NCBI RefSeq assembly: GCF_000317225.1
Contig: NZ_AJLL01000081.1
Coordinates: 62,001-126,000 of the forward strand
Direction: 5' to 3'
DNA from: Fischerella thermalis PCC 7521
GTDB lineage: Bacteria; Cyanobacteriota; Cyanobacteriia; Cyanobacteriales; Nostocaceae
Length of the DNA: 64,000 nt
The notes beneath the pieces were generated by a model that had not been told where the DNA came from, did not search any database, and was given only the letters and a program-made list of their open reading frames with translations. Made by a program: the position numbers and the translations under genes. Below are positions 54,828 to 63,382 of this stretch, piece by piece (within the stretch, counting starts at the first letter, position 1; each line of letters starts with the position of its first letter).

Positions 54828-56390
54828 ATGGATTTTGCTAATGTTGCATCCCAGTTGAATGCTGGAACTATATTACCAGAGGGAATTGTAGTCTTAACCT
54901 TCTTGGGGGTTTTGATAGTGGACTTGATTTTGGGGCGCAATTCTTCACGCTGGATTGGATATCTGGCGATCGCAGGTTTGTTAGCCTCCATAGTCGCCCT
55001 CTATTTTGAATGGGATAATGCCAATCCCCTGTTTTTTGCCGGTGCTTTTAACGGTGACAACCTCAGTATTGTCTTTCGCGGTATTGTGGCTTTGTCCGCA
55101 GCGGTGACAATTTTGATGTCAATACGCTACGTTGAACAAAGTGGCACCGCTTTAGCAGAATTCATAGCGATTTTGCTGACAGCGACCTTGGGAGGAATGT
55201 TTTTATCAGGCGCTAGTGAGTTGGTGATGATTTTCGTCTCGCTAGAAACCTTGAGTATTTCCTCTTATTTGCTGACCGGTTATACCAAACGCGATCCCCG
55301 TTCTAATGAAGCAGCACTGAAGTACCTGTTAATTGGTGCTGCAAGTACAGCGGTATTTTTGTATGGCGTTTCTCTGCTGTACGGTTTGTCTGGTGGACAA
55401 ACGGAACTCAATGCGATCGCTAATGGTATTGCTAGTGCAAACCTATCTCAATCATTAGGTATAGTGATTGCTCTGGTATTTGCCATTGCAGGTATTGGCT
55501 TCAAAATCTCCGCAGCACCCTTCCACCAATGGACACCAGACGTTTACGAAGGCGCACCTACCCCAGTCATTGCCTTTTTATCTGTTGGTTCCAAAGCTGC
55601 TGGATTTGCCCTTGCTATTCGTTTGCTGACAACTGTTTTTCCTCTTGTCGCCGAGGAGTGGAAATTCGTCTTTACCGCCTTAGCTGTGCTGAGTATGGTG
55701 TTGGGTAACGTCGTCGCCCTAGCACAAACCAGCATGAAACGGATGTTAGCTTATTCATCCATCGCCCAAGCTGGATTTGTGATGATTGGCTTGATTGCTG
55801 ACACCCAAGCCGGATATGCCAGCATGATATTTTATTTGTTGGTGTATCTATTTATGAACCTGTGCGGCTTTACCTGCGTGATTCTCTTCTCTCTGCGGAC
55901 GGGAACTGACCAAATTGCCGAGTATTCTGGTTTATATCAGAAAGATCCCCTGTTGACTTTGGGATTAAGTATTTCCCTGTTGTCGTTAGGTGGTATTCCG
56001 CCCTTAGCTGGGTTCTTTGGAAAGATTTACCTATTCTGGGCTGGTTGGCAAGCAGGTCTTTACTGGTTAGTTTTATTGGGGTTAATTACTAGTGTTGTCT
56101 CCATCTACTACTACATTCGGGTAGTGAAAATGATGGTAGTTAAAGAACCCCAAGAAATGTCCAATTCTGTGAAGAATTATCCTGCAATCAGTTGGAATTT
56201 ACCTGGGTTTAGACCTTTACAAGTGGGCTTGATAACTACTTTGATCGCCACTTCCATTGCCGGAATTTTGTCGAATCCATTATTTACCCTGGCTAACAAT
56301 TCCGTTACCGATATCCCTACTTTGCAAGCTAAAACAGTTGATAGCACGCAAGTAAGTGCTATTTCTACTGAGCAAGCCGAGGGGCTGTAA
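54828..56390 (+). CDS. ndhB: NAD(P)H-quinone oxidoreductase subunit 2 (NdhB)
   Basis: The 520-residue, about 14-helix membrane protein shows family segments [55 protein letters not shown] (antiporter-type motif with Lys) and [19 protein letters not shown]. NdhB is a core proton-pumping subunit of cyanobacterial NDH-1, used in respiration, cyclic electron flow and CO2 uptake. Single-copy gene with a strong terminator. Confidence 0.97.
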   Translation: MDFANVASQLNAGTILPEGIVVLTFLGVLIVDLILGRNSSRWIGYLAIAGLLASIVALYFEWDNANPLFFAGAFNGDNLSIVFRGIVALSAAVTILMSIRYVEQSGTALAEFIAILLTATLGGMFLSGASELVMIFVSLETLSISSYLLTGYTKRDPRSNEAALKYLLIGAASTAVFLYGVSLLYGLSGGQTELNAIANGIASANLSQSLGIVIALVFAIAGIGFKISAAPFHQWTPDVYEGAPTPVIAFLSVGSKAAGFALAIRLLTTVFPLVAEEWKFVFTALAVLSMVLGNVVALAQTSMKRMLAYSSIAQAGFVMIGLIADTQAGYASMIFYLLVYLFMNLCGFTCVILFSLRTGTDQIAEYSGLYQKDPLLTLGLSISLLSLGGIPPLAGFFGKIYLFWAGWQAGLYWLVLLGLITSVVSIYYYIRVVKMMVVKEPQEMSNSVKNYPAISWNLPGFRPLQVGLITTLIATSIAGILSNPLFTLANNSVTDIPTLQAKTVDSTQVSAISTEQAEGL

Positions 56391-56433
56391 ATTTAATTGC
56401 AAATACTTGTTCTGTTTACAATTTTGCAACAAG

Positions 56434-56460
56434 ACGCCTGGCATTTTTGTCAGGCGTTTT
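56434..56460 (+). terminator. Intrinsic terminator after ndhB
   Basis: ACGCCTG-GCATTTTTGT-CAGGCGT followed by TTTTTG; 43 bases after the ndhB stop. Confidence 0.88.
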
Positions 56461-56760
56461 TGCGTGTTTTGACCCTGGAGTTCTATGGGGTTTTATTGTT
56501 ATGATAATTTATAGACATTTTTAACTCAATAAATTTATTGGCTAATAGCCAAAGTCAGATAAATTTGACTAACACGGACTTGTGCTATTAGCCTTGGAAT
56601 TTATTCATCGGCGGGATATGGCGTAGGTGCAAAATATCAGAAAACCTCACCCCATCCCCTCTGTGCGGGTTCACCACAGGGGTGCCAAAGGCGGGGTGAT
56701 GTAATGTCTATGAATGGAACTTGGTATTAGTTTTAACAAGGCAAAGTGAGTTAAAAATTT
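56461..56760. other. Intergenic stretch between convergent genes
   Basis: Contains a GC-rich dispersed element about 56648-56698 (CTCACCCCATCCCC ... GGCGGGGTGATG) able to fold on itself. No gene seen. Confidence 0.45.
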
Positions 56761-56791
56761 TGCCAAGTAACAAATATTGTGTTACTTGGCA
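56761..56791. terminator. Hairpin terminator for the sugar transferase gene
   Basis: TGCCAAGTAACA (56761-56772) pairs perfectly with TGTTACTTGGCA (56780-56791) over 12 bp. On the minus strand it is followed by AAAATTTTT, giving a T-tract for the gene that ends at 56840. Confidence 0.8.
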
Positions 56792-56839
56792 TTTATTTAT
56801 TAGACCTCTGTATTGTTTATTAACTATCGACTCGTTTAA

Positions 56840-57517
56840 TTAGAAAGCTCCTACTCTAGCCATTAGAATATAGAAAGTTTTAGCAATCAATAGCAAGTCA
56901 TATAAGGGATGCCATTTCTTTTGGTATTGCAAGTCTAAATCTACAATTTGTTCAAAGTCTTTCACATGGGAGCGACCGCTAGTTTGCCACTCACCAGTTA
57001 GACCTGGTTTAACATTTAAACGTTGCCAGTGACGTTGATTGTAATGTGCTACTTCGTCAGCGGTGGGCGGGCGTGTTCCTACTAAACTCATTTCCCCAAT
57101 CAGGACATTCCAAAATTGCGGAAGTTCGTCTAAGCTAGTGCTTCGTAAAAAACGTCCTACTCTGGTTACTCGGAAGTCATTCTTATTTTTAAATATAAGC
57201 CCGTTAGCTTCATTTCTAACTAAGTATTTTAGCTGTTCAGCCTCAGGAACCATTGAGCGGAATTTACGAATATAAAATGGTCGTCCTTGTAATCCGTAAC
57301 GTTCTTGTACAAAAAAAATGGGACCAGGACTGTCTAGTTTGATCGCGATCGCGATCGGGATAAATACAATAGCTAGTATAAATAGCCCAATGATGCCACC
57401 CAGAATATCTAAACAACGTTTAAATTTAGACGTTACTGAGGGGTGAGGATGAAATGATAGGTTCCATGTGTTAGAAGTTGCACCTTCAACAACGGTTGTA
57501 AATGGTATTTCGTACAT
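56840..57517 (-). CDS. Undecaprenyl-phosphate sugar transferase (polyprenyl glycosylphosphotransferase)
   Basis: The 225-residue product from ATG at 57517 has one N-terminal re-entrant membrane helix (LDILGGIIGLFILAIVFIPI) after a short cytosolic leader. The phosphotransferase motifs SPGPIFFVQERYGLQGR, KFRSM, DELPQFWNVLIGEMSLVGTRP and KPGLTGEWQTSGR follow. It transfers a sugar phosphate onto the lipid carrier, initiating exopolysaccharide synthesis. The family includes HepC of the heterocyst envelope pathway, but I see no basis for a specific role. It has no adjacent polysaccharide genes. Confidence 0.9.
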   Translation of the reverse strand: MYEIPFTTVVEGATSNTWNLSFHPHPSVTSKFKRCLDILGGIIGLFILAIVFIPIAIAIKLDSPGPIFFVQERYGLQGRPFYIRKFRSMVPEAEQLKYLVRNEANGLIFKNKNDFRVTRVGRFLRSTSLDELPQFWNVLIGEMSLVGTRPPTADEVAHYNQRHWQRLNVKPGLTGEWQTSGRSHVKDFEQIVDLDLQYQKKWHPLYDLLLIAKTFYILMARVGAF

Positions 57518-58174
57518 TGTCAAGCCGAGTGTTGAGCGAAAAAGTTATTTTACGTACCTTTATTTCGACTATAGACTCACCTTTATTATTAAGATTCAAA
57601 TACAACCGTATATTCACTGAATCTTCATCTAGTAGATAGGGATCATCACTTTTTATAAATTTCACATAAAGCGTATTTAATATATCTTATGGTGGATGAA
57701 AAAACGTTTTTCATCTGGATATCACAACTAATTGTGTTAAAATTTGCTATCAACTGAGTGTTAACATTGAAACACTAAAGTCAGTTATGTTACTTAAGAA
57801 TATCAGCTTGTAATCCCCACTCAAACATTGATATCTATCAAGGTTGGAGAAAAGCGATTTTGCTTTGTATAAAAAGCAAAATCATTGCAAAAACATACAG
57901 TAACTCTAGTATTTATTTTCTCCCTAAAAGTCAAAAATCGTATATGGTGGTGGCTAGAAATAACACTTTGTTTTTGTAGAGTGTTTTCCTGCTGAGATAG
58001 ATGATGTTTGAGTTGAAACTTTTTGCTCTTAGAGCGTAACTTATCTTAATTGAAGTCTGGAAAAATCACAGACTAATATATAAAGTGGCAACAGCTGCTT
58101 GTATTCAACTTATTAAAAAATTAAGCAACAAAAAATTTACTGTGATGCGATCTCAAAATTAAGGAGTTGGATAA
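57518..58174. other. Long AT-rich intergenic region
   Basis: No gene. At 57857-57884 is a perfect 11-bp hairpin, GATTTTGCTTT-GTATAA-AAAGCAAAATC. An AAGGAGTTGG ribosome site is present at 58160 for the next gene. Confidence 0.45.
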
Positions 58175-58477
58175 ATGGTTATAGCAGGGGCGGAAATTAA
58201 AGTAGGTCGCTTAGAATCTATTGTTGAGCAAATTGGAGAAGCTGTACTAGCCACTACAGAAACTATTGAACGTTTAGCTCAAAGAGTGGATAATCTTAGC
58301 ACCCAAGTTGAAGAACAAGGAAAACAGTTGCAACAGCAGGGCTATCAAATCTTAGCCTTGTGTGACGCAGTACAAACTCTGGCTGAAACACAGGATCATT
58401 CACTGCAAAGAATATCGCAGCTGACAAAAACTTTAGATAGTCTGATGAAACTCATTGAAGCATCAGAAGAAAGATGA
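58175..58477 (+). CDS. Small coiled-coil protein, 100 aa
   Basis: The product is almost entirely heptad-type helix: VGRLESIVEQIGEAVLATTE, IERLAQRVDNLSTQVEEQGK and a last helix to LMKLIEASEER. A clear ribosome site and codon use typical for the region support it. No function known; a structural or partner-binding role is possible. The HlyD/PstS relic lies immediately downstream on the other strand. Confidence 0.7.
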   Translation: MVIAGAEIKVGRLESIVEQIGEAVLATTETIERLAQRVDNLSTQVEEQGKQLQQQGYQILALCDAVQTLAETQDHSLQRISQLTKTLDSLMKLIEASEER

Positions 58478-58529
58478 AGGCTAAATAAGTAGACATCTTG
58501 CAAAATCGTATCTTATGTATTTCAGACAA

Positions 58530-58730
58530 TTAACGTAGAGGGACATAGCCTGCTTTTTCAACGAGCTTTTGACCTTCTTTGGATAGTAACATATTAACGT
58601 AGGCAATCCCAGCAGTTTCGTCAGGTGTACCATCCCGACAAATTGCGATGAATAAACGCCTAGTAAAAGGATAAGTGCCATCTTCTACAAAAGGTGACAC
58701 GTCATTCAAACGACAACGAAAACCTTTCAT
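58530..58730 (-). pseudogene. C-terminal remnant of a PstS-type phosphate-binding protein
   Basis: The frame gives GTYPFTRRLFIAICRDGTPD, then AGIAYVNMLLSKEGQKLVEK and AGYVPLR-stop. This corresponds to the end of PstS/SphX-type proteins (YP..R.L.......A..F..LLS..GQ......GY). No N-terminal part is present, and it is fused in frame behind the remains of an HlyD-family gene. About 66 codons survive. Confidence 0.75.
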
Positions 58731-58766
58731 TAAGTTTATTGTTGCACCTTTCCCTGATAAACAACA

Positions 58767-59140
58767 ACGAACCTCTTTCAGGCTCTCAACCTGCTTAGTA
58801 AATCATTCAGTGAATAAACTCATAATCCTCCGTTCTTCGCAGACTTTAATGTTAGCAGTGATAGACATTCCTGACTGTAGAGAAATACTTTTACCCTTGA
58901 TATCTAGCGATTGTTTCTCTAAACGAATTTTTGCTGGAAAACGATAATAAGGATGTGTTTGATCTAGTGGCATTGAAGTTGAGCGATCGCACCTTCTTCT
59001 GCTCAAGTTTTAATTTTATTTAAAATCTGTTCCTCGATAGCTAAATTTGCCTTGACATCTTGAAGCTTAATTTTATTTTGTGCAAATTTTTTCTTAGTTT
59101 GTTAAATTTTACTAATTCTCTCAGCACAAATTGAATCTAA
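58767..59140 (-). pseudogene. HlyD-family membrane fusion protein relic
   Basis: Two pieces in different frames resemble one HlyD/DevB-like adaptor. The upstream one codes for QNKIKLQDVKANLAIEEQIL and NKIKT-stop-AEEGAIAQLQ. The downstream one codes for PLDQTHPYYRFPAKIRLEKQ and ISLQSGMSITANIKV, then MSLFTE-stop-FTKQVESLKEVR. In-frame TGA codons at 59003-59005 and 58803-58805 interrupt them, and the joint near 58972 shows that the central region is deleted. The gene is dead; an ABC exporter component once existed here. Confidence 0.8.
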
Positions 59141-59411
59141 GTGCTAAGGTTCGTCATTTTTGATTGGTAAAGTCTGAATAATGTTAACCTTCTTTTAACC
59201 TAGTTCTCATTATTGGCTAGCATCAAAGTCTCATAGCAATTGTTGGCAAAAATCAGCAGATAAGATAGAGAGTAAAAATACTCTGCTTAGAGAATTAAAT
59301 GTTAGGGTATATTATGCGATTTTATTTTTAGTATTTCGCTAAAATCGTACTAAGACAAATGATTGGTTAAAGCCCACAGTCTAAGAATCGAGTATTATCT
59401 TACACTAGATT
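59141..59411. other. Intergenic stretch upstream of a 47-aa gene
   Basis: AT-rich with no gene or repeat I can name; it may include further decayed HlyD sequence at its left end. Confidence 0.3.
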
Positions 59412-59555
59412 ATGGCTACACAATCTGACCGTCAAAAGCGAATCATGGAGCATCTAGCTCGGAGTACAAACGACTTTATAAAGCCTACGCTGAACTCCAG
59501 CTCAAATGACCGCAAACAGCGAATTCTAGAACATGTCCGTTTAACAAGAGGGTAA
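59412..59555 (+). CDS. Small protein with two related DRxKRIxEH segments
   Basis: The 47-residue frame codes for MATQSDRQKRIMEHLARSTN followed by a linker and SSNDRKQRILEHVRLTRG. The DRQKRIMEHL and DRKQRILEHV blocks form an internal repeat, as seen in small cyanobacterial proteins and protein tails of unknown function. It is basic and helical, possibly nucleic-acid or gas-vesicle/phycobilisome related, but that is guesswork. It starts at ATG without a strong ribosome site and is followed by a terminator about 100 bases on. Confidence 0.6.
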   Translation: MATQSDRQKRIMEHLARSTNDFIKPTLNSSSNDRKQRILEHVRLTRG

Positions 59556-59650
59556 CTACCTTCTACTATCACCTTGTGGTCGCGATTCACCTTTTTTAGT
59601 ACAATAGTACTGTCAATGGTGAAATCGCCAAAGTCAAAACACTAATATTG

Positions 59651-59687
59651 GATGCTTCTTGTCTTTATTGACTCGAAGCATCTTTTT
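59651..59687 (+). terminator. Intrinsic terminator
   Basis: GATGCTTC (59651-59658) and GAAGCATC (59675-59682) form an 8-bp stem with a 16-base loop, followed by five T residues. Confidence 0.75.
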
Positions 59688-59789
59688 GTTTAAGTGAGAT
59701 GATGTATAGCGAGAGCGGGAAGGGTGCTGTTAGGTGGGTGGAGTTATCTATTGCAAACATTTTTGGAATTGGTATGAGATGATATTTTA

Positions 59790-59963
59790 TCAACTATGAG
59801 AATCAGTTTTTTTACCAACAATTGCTTGCAATACACTCCATAGTAAAAAGAAGAATGCTGCAACTAATAACACGAGCATTAAATTAGCAAGAGCAGCAAA
59901 GGGAGAGATGATAAACAAAATTAAGAATATAAAAATTAAAGTCGTGATCAGTGTTCTATGCAT
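59790..59963 (-). CDS. Small two-helix membrane protein, 57 aa
   Basis: The frame codes for MHRTLITTLIFIFLILFIIS, PFAALANLMLVLLVAAFFFL and LWSVLQAIVGKKTDSHS: two consecutive transmembrane helices with basic ends. It starts at ATG 59963 after AAGGTGAC. The composition is typical of real small membrane proteins. It lies alone between terminator-bounded regions; no family assigned. Confidence 0.6.
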   Translation of the reverse strand: MHRTLITTLIFIFLILFIISPFAALANLMLVLLVAAFFFLLWSVLQAIVGKKTDSHS

Positions 59964-60433
59964 ATTTTGTCACCTTGAATAATTGCTAGTCTTAAGCTAA
60001 TCATAATGATTTATAACTTGTTCACATTCAACAGAAGTAAATAGTCTTAATTCCTAAGTATGATTTTAAAGTTATGTGTATTGAAAATAGAGAACAGAGA
60101 TTAACTCAACAGTAAACCTATAATCCATTGCTGCTAATCGCTTACGCAATTGACCCTACGGAAAGCCGTTATTGGGCGTATCTATAACTTTTCATACTCT
60201 ATGGAGGTAACAGAGAGATCGCAGTTAGTTTTTGTACTCTCTACGGTAAACTGCAATATATTAAGAATGTTCACAGACTTGATTGTGCGATCGCCTTGTT
60301 GTAGCAGAATAAAAAACATAATCAAATAACATTGATCATCTTTTAAGTAGAAAAAGCTTAATAAAAGTAAGCATCCGCTAATTACACATGTAGTGATTGC
60401 AATATCACAATCAAAAATTGGAGGTTAGGAATT
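59964..60433. other. Intergenic stretch
   Basis: No gene seen. It should contain promoters for the flanking divergent small genes; the ribosome site GGAGGTTAGGA for the next gene lies at its end. Confidence 0.35.
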
Positions 60434-60571
60434 ATGGCAACTCGCAATAATTCAGAAAATAGTTTGTGGCACAAAATTCAACAAGATTCTGTTAGCTGGG
60501 GGTCTTTAATACTTTGGGTTTGTGGTTTGGCTGTAATGTTAATTTTGGTGACAATGTTTGCTTCTGTTTGA
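60434..60571 (+). CDS. Small single-helix membrane protein, 45 aa
   Basis: The product MATRNNSENSLWHKIQQDSV has a polar N-terminal half and then a single membrane helix (SLILWVCGLAVMLILVTMFA). A strong GGAGG ribosome site lies six bases upstream of the ATG. It probably shares a transcript with the next small gene (83 bases apart). Function unknown. Confidence 0.65.
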   Translation: MATRNNSENSLWHKIQQDSVSWGSLILWVCGLAVMLILVTMFASV

Positions 60572-60654
60572 ATTAAGCAAAACTCCAAGCAATCTGTAAA
60601 CTTAGGAAGCTCCGATGAAAGTGTTTTTCAACTTTTGAACAGGAGAAAATTAAT

Positions 60655-60897
60655 ATGCATCCAGAAAAACTTCCTAGATGGTTACTTGGAGCTTATCATC
60701 ATCTAAAAAAAATTAAAATAGAAACAGTGAACTGCCTAAAATGCATGAATACTAAACTTTTAGCAACAGTTATTGTATTAGCTTCTAGTAGTTTAGCTGT
60801 TTCTGTAAAAGCCCAACAGCCTGAGACTCAAGTACCAACCAAATTATCCAGTCAAGTTCTCAATGCTTGTGTTCAAAAACTAGGATTGTGTTCATAA
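60655..60897 (+). CDS. Small protein with signal-type helix, 80 aa
   Basis: The product has a basic N-terminal part (MHPEKLPRWLLGAYHHLKKI) and then a hydrophobic segment (LLATVIVLASSSLAVSVKA) with a possible cleavage at VKAQ. A short, Cys-containing tail (LNACVQKLGLCS) ends the protein. If cleaved, about 30 residues would be exported. An alternative start at the ATG before NTKLLATV (60742) gives a conventional signal peptide. The AGGAG ribosome site 10 bases upstream favours 60655. Overlaps the facing gene by 25 bases. Confidence 0.55.
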   Translation: MHPEKLPRWLLGAYHHLKKIKIETVNCLKCMNTKLLATVIVLASSSLAVSVKAQQPETQVPTKLSSQVLNACVQKLGLCS

Positions 60898-61175
60898 TCC
60901 CAACAATGACCTTCACGCCAGACTCGACTAAGATTATGTTCACAATCAGCTTTATTAGTTAGCCAAGGAATAGATGTGGGGTGAAATGATTGAGATGAAC
61001 GACTCAAATTAGAAGTAATTAAAGTGAATTTCAAGGAATAAATCCCATAGATGCAAGTGGATATAACAGCAAAAAACACGCTCACAAAGACTATATTTCG
61101 ATAATACCAAGACACTTTATTTGCCGGAGATTGAAAAGATTGTTTTGAACTCTTTTTTTGATCTAATGAAAACAT
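60873..61175 (-). CDS. Small single-pass membrane protein, 100 aa
   Basis: The product has a Ser/Lys-rich start, one membrane helix (IVFVSVFFAVISTCIYGIYS, about residues 28-47) and an exported C-terminal part containing DCEHNLSRVWREGHCWDYEH. The C-x14-C spacing with Trp/His/Asp suggests a compact disulfide or metal-bound domain. No family recognised. An inverted repeat TGATATGCTG-TAA-CAGCATATCA (61225-61247) lies 50 bases upstream of its start and could be an operator. Confidence 0.6.
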   Translation of the reverse strand: MFSLDQKKSSKQSFQSPANKVSWYYRNIVFVSVFFAVISTCIYGIYSLKFTLITSNLSRSSQSFHPTSIPWLTNKADCEHNLSRVWREGHCWDYEHNPSF

Positions 61176-61514
61176 AAAAATGAAAACCAGATACTACTTA
61201 AGTGTGTACTTAAGCAGCTTTGACTGATATGCTGTAACAGCATATCAAACTATTGATTCGGGATCAGTATATTTAGTAATGCGTTCTTCAAAAATTTACG
61301 AAATTGTGTAGTTTTTAAATGACAATGTAAATAATACTGGATTCTAATTGTAAAAAAGTTCATACAACAAAGATCCCCGACATTTCTAAAAATTTGGGGA
61401 TCTAGGCTTTGCGATTCTCATAAATCATATATAGTTCCCTCCCCTTTACAAGGGGAGGGTTAGGGTGGGGTAAAAAATATTTGTGTAAGAGATCTGCATT
61501 CCCCTGTGCAATTA
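61176..61514. other. Intergenic stretch with hairpins
   Basis: Contains the inverted repeat at 61225-61247 (10-bp arms, 3-base centre), AGATCCCC...GGGGATCT at 61371-61403 (a dispersed family with a degenerate relative near 36652), and CCCTCCCCTTTACAAGGGGA near 61438, another known-type dispersed repeat. Confidence 0.6.
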
Positions 61515-62261
61515 TTAAGCGACAATTAGTTCAGAGTCACTTTCCGAAGCAGCACCATCTTGTACTAAAGAACGAGTTTGTCCTTTAACTTGCAAAATAT
61601 TAGCTGCAAACGCCAACAAAGCATTTACTTTACGAGTACGCCACTCATCTACTAGTTTTTGCACCTCAACAGCAGACATCCGTCGCATCATTGCTTCATA
61701 GAGATATCCAGCATGGCCAGTTTCATCCTTGGCAACACTTAACATCCCTAACTTGAGATTACGACTTTTTGGATCATCATCAGGCAACACCTTTGCCATG
61801 CGTGCGAAATCTTTACTGGCGTCTAGTTCTAGGATGTAGGTGCTACCCATAAAAACACCCCAGTCAATCACATCTGGTTTTAACTGTTCTTGAGTGTAGC
61901 CCTCAAAGTAAGCAGCAAAAAATGGGCTACGTCTTTGTTGTGATTTGTTTTCCTCAGTTCCCTGCGGTAAACTCTTAAAATCAATCACTTGTTTATTCAG
62001 CTGCTTTAAAGCATGGGCAAAAATTTGACCATGTCTGGTTTCATCTGCTGCATGTTTTGTCAATTTTTCTGCCAACCATGTATCACCTTCTACGGCGGCG
62101 CGATCGCTAAGTTTTGTCAAAAAAGGTACAGAACCAGATTCTGCTAACTGAAAACCTGCGAGAACATTAGGACGGGTTTTAGAGTCACGGATTTGTGCGG
62201 CGCTGTAGTATGCAACTGCACCCGAACCCACAAGATGCATGACGTAAGTCAAAAAGTTCAT
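61515..62261 (-). CDS. Ferritin-like diiron-domain protein
   Basis: The 248-residue helical protein contains two ExxH pairs, ADETRHGQIF (about 73) and KDETGHAGYL (about 185). Additional Glu in LAESGSVPFL and LELDASKDF complete a possible four-helix diiron site. Such proteins include MiaE-like hydroxylases and several cyanobacterial ferritin-like proteins of unknown substrate. No signal peptide. The enzyme's reaction cannot be told from sequence. Confidence 0.8.
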   Translation of the reverse strand: MNFLTYVMHLVGSGAVAYYSAAQIRDSKTRPNVLAGFQLAESGSVPFLTKLSDRAAVEGDTWLAEKLTKHAADETRHGQIFAHALKQLNKQVIDFKSLPQGTEENKSQQRRSPFFAAYFEGYTQEQLKPDVIDWGVFMGSTYILELDASKDFARMAKVLPDDDPKSRNLKLGMLSVAKDETGHAGYLYEAMMRRMSAVEVQKLVDEWRTRKVNALLAFAANILQVKGQTRSLVQDGAASESDSELIVA

Positions 62262-62390
62262 GAGAAACTTATACTTACTGTTGGGAGTTTACATTTCTTA
62301 TACTAACGCTTAATATCTATTGAACTTCTGTCTACGTGATGATGCGCCCTAATCCTGATACATTTGGCAAGCAACTAGACAAAGAGGAAT

Positions 62391-62978
62391 ATGAATTTTA
62401 GCGTTGTGAAAACAAGTAAACAAACTTTACTTTGGCTTTGTACGGCTATCCTAATTTTTGGTTTGATGGGATGCGATCGCCTGTTTCCTTCAGGCGACAT
62501 CGTAGAACGAGTCAGCGATGGTGATACTATCAGAATCAAAGATACAAAAGGTAATGAATTCACCGTCCGCTTTGCTTGTGTGGATGCACCAGAAATACCT
62601 CATTCCACAAAAGAAAGACAAAGTAAAGCCGCCAGCGATCGCAACCAATTTACTTGGGGAACAAAAGCGCAAGCAAGAGTGCAAGAACTAATCAACCAAG
62701 CAGGCGATCGCGTTAATCTTACAGTTACAGACAGCGATCGCTATGGGCGCAAAGTTGCAGAAGTTAGATTACGTAATGGTACTTTTATTCAAGAATTGTT
62801 AGTACGTGAAGGGTTAGCACTAGTTTATCGTCCTTACTTAAATAAATGTCCTAGTAAAGAAATCATTGAAGCAGCCGAAACCGAAGCCAAAGCAAATCAA
62901 AGAGGCGTTTGGAGTGATACCAAATTCGTGAAACCTTGGGAATATAGAAGTTTGTATAAGTTAAAAGCTAAAAACTAA
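62391..62978 (+). CDS. Thermonuclease (SNase-like) lipoprotein
   Basis: The 195-residue product has an N-terminal lipoprotein signal (ILIFGLMGC, Cys about 28) and a staphylococcal-nuclease domain. Its markers are VERVSDGDTIRIKD, RFACVDAPEIPHS, VTDSDRYGRKVAEVRL and LVREGLALVYR, ending with ANQRGVWS. The catalytic Arg/Glu/Arg triad positions are present. It would degrade nucleic acids in the periplasm or outside the cell. Several GCGATCGC octamers fall in the coding region. Confidence 0.92.
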   Translation: MNFSVVKTSKQTLLWLCTAILIFGLMGCDRLFPSGDIVERVSDGDTIRIKDTKGNEFTVRFACVDAPEIPHSTKERQSKAASDRNQFTWGTKAQARVQELINQAGDRVNLTVTDSDRYGRKVAEVRLRNGTFIQELLVREGLALVYRPYLNKCPSKEIIEAAETEAKANQRGVWSDTKFVKPWEYRSLYKLKAKN

Positions 62979-63382
62979 AAGGCAAAAAATATAAAATGAT
63001 TACGAACACAGATAAACCATCAGTGTACCCTGCACCGAAGCCGCCCTTAGGGGCGTCTACATCGGTGTGTATCGGTGTTCGCCTTCCCAAAAAATATCGG
63101 ACTCAGCAGATAACTTACAGCCACAATCAAATCGATGAATAACGAGCACAGATGAACACAGATGCACACAGATAAACCATCAGTGTAGCCTGCGGGAAGC
63201 CGCCCTTAGGGGCGTCTACATCGGTGTGTATCGGTGTTCGCCTTCCCAAAAAATATCGGACTCAGCAGATAACTTACAGCCACAATCAAAATCGATGAAT
63301 AACGAACACAGATGAACACAGATGCACACAGATGGTTTATCGATGTGTGTCTATTATTTTTTCATAATTCATAATTCATAAT
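62979..63382. repeat. 160-bp tandem duplication built of dispersed repeats
   Basis: Bases 63011-63170 recur as 63171-63330 with a few substitutions and one-base indels. Each copy includes GATAAACCATCAGTGTA, GCCGCCCTTAGGGGCG, TCGGTGTGTATCGGTGTTCG, a middle unique part, and GAACACAGATGCACACAGAT. The unit end matches the dispersed CACAGATG family found near 14890, 26570 and 36365. A TTCATAATTCATAATTCATA repeat closes the region. Confidence 0.88.
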
